NCBI GenBank assembly: GCA_037893225.1
Contig: JAZGUH010000273.1
Coordinates: 1 to 64,000, forward strand
DNA: 64,000 nt
Direction of reading: 5' to 3'
DNA from: Hippasteria phrygiana
Lineage: Eukaryota; Echinodermata; Asteroidea; Valvatida; Goniasteridae
Shown here: positions 56,663 to 64,000 of the stretch, in pieces
Position numbering within the stretch: position 1 is the first letter of the stretch
Layout of the letters: every line of letters starts with the position of its first letter
Program-made: the position numbers and the translations under genes
The notes under the pieces: generated by a model
Database searches by the model: none
What the model was told of the DNA's origin: nothing
The model's input: the letters and a program-made list of their open reading frames with translations, nothing else

Positions 56663-56814
56663 TAACTGTACCCAAGCTTAACTGACCAACCCGCTACATA
56701 TACTTTACTGATCAGTGGCGATAACTGGGGTTGGGGTTGGAGGAGGCGCGTTCTTCCAATCGAGCCTGTGTCCTCCCCGACTGGAGATTGCCATTGTGCC
56801 TGTTAGTCTAGGCG

Positions 56815-58555
56815 ACATTTCAGAAAATGTTACATAAAGAGACATTTTAGGAAAAGTTGGTATCCTAGCTATTTTACCTAATTTGGGGGCGCTGAATCCG
56901 AAAATGATGGATACACAGCGAATTCCGAGTTTAAAGGGGCATTTCTACAAAAATACTTTATTCACTGGATAAAAACACTACTTTTTAACTGTTACTATTT
57001 TCAAAACATCATTTAACTGCCTTTAACGTGCTTAATAAACAACAAATAAATAATTTGGAACCAAAAATAAGGTGTTTATTGGTTTTTATACTTTTCTATT
57101 CTATTTTTATTGTGGTGGTGCGCTTCTCATCTTTACGTTCACTGTCAAATTTTCTTTTGCAATATTACTCTGCTGCATAAAAGGATTTTTCGCAAATCCA
57201 ATGTTAATAAATTCAGGCCAGATGAATAAGAAATGACGATTGACAAGCCGGGTTTTGTAGATTAAAGGGGCATATTGTATGAAAAAGAGCGAATTTCTAA
57301 AACAGCCTGCTTTTAGAAAAAAAGTCTTAATTTGTGTGTATGGGATAACAGACACACCTTACCTAATTTAGGGGTGCTGCATCCAGCAAGGACAGACACT
57401 GAGCTGAATTTATAGATTAAAAGGGCATAATGGCAAAATAAGATTAATTGTGCATTGTCATTATATACATTTTTCCCAGGTGCTGAAAACAACTATATCA
57501 ATCTAACCCCAAAATAGGTTTCGTTGATTTTGTTTTTGCACATCTGTTCATTGGATGTAAAATAACTCTTTGCGAAGTTTTGTTTTCAAAGAGATTATGA
57601 CTAAGAAATTAAATTTTGATTAATTTCTTGTTCATCTGCCCTAAATTTAGTAGTATTGGTTTGTTTCTGCCTTTTTACTTGAACAAAATCACTCTTCTGG
57701 TTCATGGAGAAACATTACAAAATGAACTCTGATGGTGCACAAAAAAATGGAGGAGCATAACTCCAAAATAAAAGAAATAAAGTACAACAGGGTAAACTCA
57801 ACAAACCCAATTTTTGGGGTTGAATTTATTATTTAGTTGTTTTCAACACCTTGAAATATGTTGATGAAAGATTATGAAAATGTACAACTAAAAAGTGATG
57901 CCTTTATTTACTTTGTTATTTTGCTATAATGTTCTTTAATATCGGGATTCAGCTCAGTATCCGTCCTTTCTGGATGCAGCACACCCAAATTAGGTAAAAT
58001 GGATCTGTGAATAGCTTCCGCACAAAACAAATGAAGCCCTTTTTCTCCTAAATCAGACTGCTTTAGAAATTCTCTCTTTTTCATACAATATGCCCCTTTA
58101 ATCTACAAAACCCGGCTTGTCAATCATCATTTCTTATTCATCTGGCCCAAATTTGGTAACATTGGATTGTTATACTGTCATTTACGAAAAACCCTTTTGT
58201 GAAGCATTAATGCAGAAGAAAATGACAGCGCCCTAAAGGTTGAGAAGCGTCCCACCACAATAATTATGGATTGGAAAAGTACAAAACCAATAAATCCCTT
58301 ATTTTTGCTTCGAATTATTTATTTATTTATTGGTTTATTTATCATCTTAAAATGAGTTTAAATACAGTATATTGAAAATTCTTACAGTCAAAAAGTAGTG
58401 CTTTGATCTAGTAAAAAAAAGGAATTTTGCAGATATGCCTCTTTGAACTCGGAATTCGGCTTGGTATCCATCATTTTCGGATTCAGCGCTCCCAAATTAG
58501 GTAAAATAGCTAGGATACCAACTCAAAAATGCCTCTTCTTGCTCTAAAATGAGCC
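56815..58555. repeat. Foldback repeat with arms of about 640 bp
   Basis: About 56815-57445 is repeated inverted at about 57915-58555, with a loop of roughly 470 bp. Shared marks include GGTATCCTAGCTATTTTACC, CGCTGAATCCGAAAATGATG, GACAAGCCGGGTTTTGTAG and GGGGCATATTGTATGAAAAA. Non-coding. The right arm contains the uninterrupted relative of the 1430-1896 insertion site. It lies just after the transporter stop codon. Confidence 0.85.
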
Positions 58556-60062
58556 CTATTTGGAAATATCGCCAAGATTATGTATAGGCCTAAACTGGAC
58601 ACTAGGTAGTTATTGCTGTTATTTAACAGAAGTTGCCATAGAATATTCAGATGTATGGAGCATTCATAAGACTTTCGAGCTTGTTCCAGCATTGAGCTTC
58701 ACATTGTACTTTAAAAAATACGGTTTCAAATCCCTTTCTGCATTTTACTACAGGAGTGACGCACTTCAGTATGCAATAATCTTGTTTTTTGTCCCCGAAT
58801 TATTGCTGTGCTGCACTTCTGTGCTGCATTTTGAGCAAAACTACAGAGGAAATTGAATTGTGGATCAGAAAACAATGTACAAAATAGGCCATTTGTTCGA
58901 AATATGAAAATTATGTTCATAATTTTAGACAAGTGTCTGTCTTGGATCTTTTTTCATCCATTGAACGAAATTAATGTTTTGGTTGTCATGTAACAGAAGC
59001 TACAGTCTTATCTATTATTTTAATAATTGTATACTGAAATTCAAATCCTTGCAAGTTGTGGGTTAACGGAGTGATATTCCCTTCCAAACGTAAGCCCCAT
59101 TATCAAAACAAAGGATACAACTTCATGTATACCTAATTAAATTGTATTATTTTTGTTTCGTTTGATAAAGTGTTATTTTCTTAGTTTTAGTAAAGATCAT
59201 TATCGTACTGTTTAATTCGAGCAACACTATTGAACATTTATATTTGTGTTATTTTTGTACAGGCGCCTTCACTGATACTGACTTTTATCTGCAAGCTATT
59301 CTGTTAATTGTAATAATTCACTTTGTATTGTTAGATAAGCAGAATTGATTGAAGAATTGATTTATTACATAATTCTATTATGTAACCTATATCTTTTTCT
59401 GCTCTGCATTCATCTGAAATTCCAAGGCTTGATAAGGGCGTCCCTTTTTATTTCTATGGTGCTCATTTTGTTTGCCTTGATGGAGGGTCGGTCGGTCGAA
59501 ACAAATAAAAATCAGGGGTAAAACAAATTACATTTCAAATACACATAGGCTAAATAAAATGATGAAAAACACTTTTTTTATATGTGAGAAAACCTTGGGA
59601 AATTGTATGCTGTGGGCGCAGTAGTGTTCTAAATATGGCTATTTTTATCCTTGGAAATAGTCTAGTTCCTCGACCTAATAATTCCCTAACGTCTATAAAA
59701 TGCTCCGTTTTGTCTGAAGTATAGGGTCATGGAACCAGACTACAAGAACACATTTTTCCCGAACTGATAAGATCGGGAAAACTACAGTCTTGGACTCAAG
59801 TATAAAAACAATTTGCCATGATCTTAACATTGATACTCAAGATTTGTAGGATAAACGCAAGTAATTGGCTGATGAAATGAAATTGAAAGAACTTGTCAAT
59901 GCCTGCAATTGTTGAACGCGGTGAATACAGTTCGGTAAACCACAAGATTCATAATTTGAATTAGTTTTGGATCTCAATCCATAAACATATTGTTTACGGT
60001 ATTGTACAATGAGTTTCAGTAGTACGAATACGATTATTTAGCTTTAAAACTTTGTTATGCAC
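58556..60062. other. Unassigned sequence
   Basis: AT-rich, with short open frames lacking family motifs. No convincing polyadenylation site for the transporter could be fixed, since AATAAA-like words here are frequent by composition. Confidence 0.35.
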
Positions 60063-60069
60063 TACACTG

Positions 60070-60214
60070 TTAAAACGCTGTTTAAAAGTTGTTTAAACTT
60101 TTTAAACAACCCGGGCTGTTCATGTGCCCTGCTTAAAAATCGCACATGGTTGTTTAAGCAGGGCACTTAAACAACCCGGGTTGTTTAAAAAGTTTAAAGT
60201 TTAAATTATTTTGT
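60070..60214. repeat. GTTTAAAC-rich hairpin
   Basis: AAACTTTTTAAACAACCCGG at about 60096-60115 is inverted at about 60174-60193, and GTGCCCTGCTTAAA is inverted in the loop side. A MITE-like foldback of about 145 bp. Confidence 0.65.
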
Positions 60215-60328
60215 AGAATAAAGTGTCATTTAAGACAGGTTTGCAAGCCGCAAATTTGAAAATACACTCACAATCTTCTCGTCCTCCAGTCTTCGTGAGC
60301 CCTGTTCCTAGAATACTGTAATGCTGCC

Positions 60329-60867
60329 AGTGTTAGGAAATTCCCCTCACGGAGTGTATATACGCCCTCTGGTATGTACAACCGGCGAGGCCACGCGCCA
60401 CTTATTTGCATACCGTGCGACCTCGGCTGACCCTAATTTGTTTATGAATGGGTCAGAGTTGTTTACGCGAAGCATATGTTCCAGAAGTTTCTATATAAGT
60501 CTATTTCGCATACGCCAGGTCAATCTCGTGTACGCTAGGCGTTTCGAGAACCTGTGTAAAAGATTATTTTTAGATGTGACGTAATTTGTATGATTCTCTA
60601 GAATTTCTAGTAATCTCTGGAATGAATGAAATCCTTTATTTACGGGCTAGCTTAGAAAAAGATTAGGACTTGATTTTCGACGGTGGACTTGAGATTTCGA
60701 CGGACAAAGATTTTCGTTGAGTTCATTGAGCAGTTTTATCCGGACCTGTGACCTGTATATGACTAGTCTGCAGGAGCGCCTGGAGAAAGTTAGAGCTGAG
60801 TATTATTCCCGGAAGAGACATTTATTTGTGAACTGTCGTCGGTTTATTATTTGGGGTCTCATATCCC
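60329..60867 (+). repeat. Possible solo LTR or LTR fragment
   Basis: Starts TGTTAGGAAATTCCCC, has TATATAAG at 60492-60499 preceded by GTTCCAGAAGTTTC, and is followed near 60851 by TTTGGGGTCTCATATCC, which loosely resembles a primer site. No second LTR and no coding region follow, so this is tentative. Confidence 0.25.
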
Positions 60868-61017
60868 CATATTTTCGCGACGGGAGCCAGTTGGTGTCGT
60901 CCCCCCGCTGTTTTCGTCTCTCTTCGGCTGTTTTGGAGGTGAATTCGCCCCGTGTTCCAGCTCGTCAAAGAACTGTATTTGCTCGCATTATTGGAGCTGT
61001 CCTTGTCCGTTGCTGAG

Positions 61018-61160
61018 TGCCCAAGCCATCCAAGTCCTTGCCCAAGTCCTTGCCCAAGTCCTCGCCCAAGTCCTCGCCCAAGTCCTCGCCCAAGTCCTCG
61101 CCCAAGTCCTCGCCCAAGTCCTCGCCCAAATCCTCGCCCAAGTCCTCGCCCATTGCAGAG
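61018..61160. repeat. 12-bp minisatellite (CCCAAGTCCTCG)n
   Basis: About 11 copies. Because the unit is a multiple of three without stops, several frames on both strands read open and produce repetitive peptides with no biological support. Confidence 0.93.
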
Positions 61161-61216
61161 CTGCCCAAGTCGTCTAAGCCCTCGCCTACAAAAACAAATC
61201 ACTTTTGGACAATTTT

Positions 61217-62731
61217 CATGAGTCATATTAAAATTGACTCAAATATGGAACCATATGCGTCGCATTAGACTCACTGCAATTTAATTACTGAGTCAAATAC
61301 GAATTGTTTCGCGTAGATTGTTTATCGGTGACTCACTAATGTATATAATCCCGTGAAAATGAGTCTGTTTACTCAGCACTGTGTCAATTTCGCGCGCCCG
61401 TGCGAGACGCATGGAAAACCCGTACCGCTCGAGCGTCCGCCATCTTGCAATTGCAGTCGCACTCGTAGCAGTGGGAGCCAGCGGCCACACTGTAAAAGAA
61501 TCCCGTAAAATCACGGGTTTTTCCCCCTGTAAAAACACAGACTATCACCGTATTTTAGTTTGAACGGGTTTTGAACGTAAAATCTCATGTTCTCCGACAC
61601 GAATCTCATTACGCAGCAACTGACCAATCAGAACTAAGGAAATTTGTGTTCACGCAAGTCATGTTATATTGCAGTGTTTCGTCTAAAAACTTGACTAAAA
61701 TATTTAATTATTTAAGCAATTCCACATAGGAATTTATACTTTTTGTAAACAAAGGTGAAGAATCGCATTACATCTTCTTTCGTATTCAAATATTTAAATT
61801 TTTCATCGGAAACCGTGACTTCATGATGGCAGGATAAGGCTGAATATAAAGCTAAAGCGCGACATTATTAGTGTGTAGTGTTTAGTAAATTACTGTAGTA
61901 TTTGTACAATTGTTATCTGGAGTAATGTTTATGTATAATAAATCACGTATGTTAGTCTGGTTCCCATTTCTGTAAATTCGTGATAACTTACACCAAGTTT
62001 CCAGTAACTGAGTGAAATTGTTTATACCCTGTCTTTTTACAGGAATAGCAGGGTTATTTTAAGGGACAGCAACGTAAAATAACGGTGTTCATGAGTCGCA
62101 GCTTGCACCGGTTTTTTACGGGATTGTGGTTAGGGGCGTGGTTAACTCGTAAACGGCGATAGGTCAATTGAATGCTAGAATGAATAAATCGAGTTGAATA
62201 AAAGTATGGGTGACTCAGTTAAAAGACATTTGGTTAGTCACAAGACTCATCTGTATTGCATTCTGAGTAATTGGACTCATTTGAAATATGGCAGTGTGTC
62301 ACTACACGGACAATATGGTGACTCAGTTACATGCAACAAAGTGAGTCAATATACCCACATATTATTCCAGCCCGAGTCACGTGACTCATCTCCATTGAGT
62401 CAAATGACTCGCTGAAGTCCAACAGTGTGTCACTACACGGACAAATCAATGACTCACCTAAATGAGTCTTTTGACTCAAAATGTATTATCTGTGTATATA
62501 AGTCCTGCCCGTAAGATCTGTTAAGTTATATATTGTATAAGATCTTTTCTTAATTCTACACTTGTTAAACCCTATTGATTCTCGAATATTCTCATTATTA
62601 AATCACATTGTTTCTTTGTTCTTTATATCAGTGTGATCTTGTTTGATTTCTTTGTTGCATCTGAGAAAATTCAGGCTTTTTTCTAGTAATATATATTTGC
62701 GGATAGTCTGGAGATTTTCAGACCGTAACAA
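61217..62731 (+). repeat. LTR-like region rich in GAGTCA/TGACTC words
   Basis: About 20 GAGTCA or TGACTC words lie at 61217-61380 and 62210-62475, with ACAGTGTGTCACTACACGG directly repeated near 62292 and 62424. TATATAAG follows at about 62495, and the segment ends ACCGTAACA at about 62731. A tRNA-Pro-type primer site begins 2-3 bp later. This fits the U3-R-U5 end of a 5' LTR. The start of the LTR is not defined and a second element interrupts the word array. Confidence 0.5.
61488..62100 (+). mobile_element. Dispersed element interrupting the GAGTCA region
   Basis: Begins CACTGTAAAAGAATCCCG and has a counterpart in inverse orientation at 14200-14515. The right edge is uncertain, near TAAAATAACGGTG. 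GTAAAAT words recur. Non-coding. Confidence 0.5.
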
Positions 62732-62733
62732 AT

Positions 62734-62751
62734 TGGGGGCCTGTCCGGGAA
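62734..62751 (+). promoter_or_regulatory. Primer binding site-like sequence (tRNA-Pro type)
   Basis: TGGGGGCCTGTCCGGGAA follows the LTR-like end at once. It differs from the tRNA-Pro primer consensus by a swapped CT pair and the last base. The LINE endonuclease fragment begins about 30 bp further on. Confidence 0.6.
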
Positions 62752-62759
62752 ATCGAACA

Positions 62760-63463
62760 AACATAAGCCAACGTTTTGTTTACGATATGACCATCTCTCT
62801 ATTGATGGATATCAAATTTACACACATTATCGCAAATTTAAGCGAGGTGGTGGCGTTGCAGTATACGTCAAGAATGAATTCACATCACGTGTCATTTCTA
62901 ACATCGACATTCCAGATGAACTTGAGTGTTTGTGGGTGTCGATTCGCCCTGATAGACTCCCACGTTCAGTATCTTGTATAGCCGTATATATCCCTCCCGG
63001 CTCTCCACACCAGGACACATTACTTGACCATCTCATTCACTCGGTTGATTTCCTGAAATTGAGATACCTCGATGCTGGATTTGTGATTCTAGGCGATCTG
63101 AACAGAATTGACATCCAACCCCTCTGCAGAGCACACGGTCTCAAGCAAATAGTTGATCAACCAACTAGGTGTGATGCTACCTTAGATCTTATCATAACCA
63201 ACCTCAAGCAGCACTATCAGTCTCCAGCGATTCACTCACCAATGGGTCGGAGTGACCATAACTGTGTAGTCTGGACTCCCTTGGCAAAAGCCATCAAGTC
63301 CAACCGTACCCAAAAGCGTGTGACCAGACCTTTGCCCAACTTATATGCTCTTCAACAATTTGGCCAGTGGATTACATCACATGACTGGGATGAAGTGATC
63401 CATTCACCAGACACAAACTCCAAAGCTACAGCTTTTTACCAGACTCTCGATGCAGCCCTATAA
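62760..63463 (+). pseudogene. CR1/L2-like LINE: endonuclease domain (5' truncated)
   Basis: One frame, open from about 62783, gives YDHLSIDGYQIYTHYR, GGGVAVYVKNEF, CLWVSIRPDRLP, IAVYIPPGSP, FVILGDLNRID, QIVDQPTRCDATLDLIITN and MGRSDHNCVVW, then stops at 63461. The GGVAVYV, LGD-x-N, D-x-T-R-x-x-x-x-LDL-x-x-TN and SDH motifs in order identify the apurinic-endonuclease-like domain of CR1/L2/Jockey-type LINEs. The catalytic N-terminal part of the domain (the N and E boxes) is missing. It would nick the target DNA for reverse transcription, but this copy is incomplete. Confidence 0.88.
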
Positions 63464-64000
63464 AGACAATTACATTACACAGTAAGGACAAACCATGGAT
63501 TAGCCCATCCATCAAGTCACTAATAGTGAAACGTCAACAAGTATTTTCAATAGAGAAAAATCACTTCGATGGAAATTTTATAAGAATCTAGTGCAAAAAG
63601 AAATAGGACGAGCAAAAAGATGCTTTTATTCAGACAGACTTCAACAACTCAAGTCATCAGAGCCTGCAAAATGGCATTGTGGCATTCAGTTGTTAGCGAA
63701 TCGCCTTAAACCACAGGCTACAATAAACGTTCCAGGTTTATCATTTAGTGATGACATTGCTGTTGCTGAAAGAATAAACCTGAATTTTGCACAGACAGCT
63801 CAAAGTAGACTCTCCCTATTAGCACATATGATTTACCTGCATTTCTCCCAACCAATCAGCCACCTCAGATTTTTGAATGGGAAATGTATCATGAACTGCG
63901 AAAAATAAACATTACTAAATCAGCTGGATCATTAGGGAATTTGCATGGGAATTGAGTTTACCCGTTTCAGATATCTTTAACTGTTCCCTTAGGGAAGGTG
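63464..64000 (+). pseudogene. LINE linker region, frame-broken, runs off the window
   Basis: After the stop, shifted frames give KPWISPSIKSLIVKRQQ, then KEIGRAKRCFYSDRLQQL, KWHCGIQLLANRL and INLNFAQ. This is the usual linker between endonuclease and reverse transcriptase in CR1-like LINEs. At least two frameshifts are present. The reverse transcriptase would lie beyond 64000. Confidence 0.75.

Noticed and set aside
56414..56466. CTATTGCAG at 56413 as acceptor of the last transporter exon
   Set aside because: It keeps the phase but gives Trp followed at once by UGA, losing helix 12. The acceptor at 56466 restores a family-like helix.
60822..61268. Open frames through the 12-bp repeat at 61018-61160, in several frames
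   Set aside because: A 12-bp unit without stops leaves many frames open. No start context, splice sites or domains support any of them.

Overview
This window is non-coding-rich animal DNA from one locus of a deuterostome invertebrate. An echinoderm-like genome is my best guess. The evidence is spliced exons with GT/AG boundaries, introns of 1.4 to 20 kb, a Gmr1-type Ty3/gypsy element (a group described from deuterostomes), DIRS, CR1-like, mariner, hAT and PIF/Harbinger elements, and the many GTAGGCCTA words often seen in echinoderm sequence. The species assignment is inference; everything else below is read from the bases.

One host gene runs through almost the whole window on the + strand. 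It is the 3' part of a vesicular amine transporter-like gene (SLC18A family, major facilitator superfamily). Nine exons lie at 4692-4781, 6337-6447, 9990-10091, 30015-30093, 33172-33223, 36575-36638, 38048-38167, 52486-52531 and 56467-56662. They join in one reading frame with matching splice phases at every junction. They encode the last 286 residues, from the GPP motif of helix 5 to a 45-residue cytosolic tail. The 5' exons lie upstream of the window. The protein lacks two acidic residues in helices 10 and 11 that I recall as conserved in VMAT and VAChT, so its substrate is open.

The rest is intron and flank packed with mobile DNA. 1-10 kb: a dispersed repeat split by a TTA-flanked MITE, a DIRS remnant, tRNA-derived SINE copies, hAT MITEs, a Crypton-like fragment and a Harbinger element with a broken transposase. 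10-17 kb: nested MITEs and a decayed Ty3/gypsy copy. 17.4-26.3 kb: a satellite array split by a young, complete 7.4-kb Gmr1-like retrotransposon (two LTRs, tRNA-Pro-type primer site, gag-PR-IN-RT-RNaseH order, 5-bp target duplication). 26.3-33.0 kb: nested Harbinger-like elements whose interiors are filled with degenerate copies of a family-specific word. Four of them share an internal palindrome. 33.6-36.0 kb: two internally deleted mariner copies in inverted orientation. 40-46 kb: a long inverted repeat and MULE-like terminal repeats. 46.6-49.7 kb: a Harbinger-like element, a GGTCTC-filled hAT element and a decayed secreted-protein gene. 52.6-58.6 kb: another word-filled element, a MULE-like element and a 1.7-kb foldback. 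60-64 kb: a minisatellite, an LTR-like segment rich in GAGTCA words with a primer site, and the 5'-truncated start of a CR1/L2-like LINE that runs off the window.

The most novel-looking signal is the set of word-filled TTA elements. Elements of unrelated sequence share one architecture: terminal repeat, block of one word, block of the same word inverted, TATA box, block flipped again. Several also share a common palindrome about 150 bp from one end. The two other points most worth a second look are the transporter that lacks conserved charged residues and a MITE sitting 3 bp inside one of its 5' splice sites.
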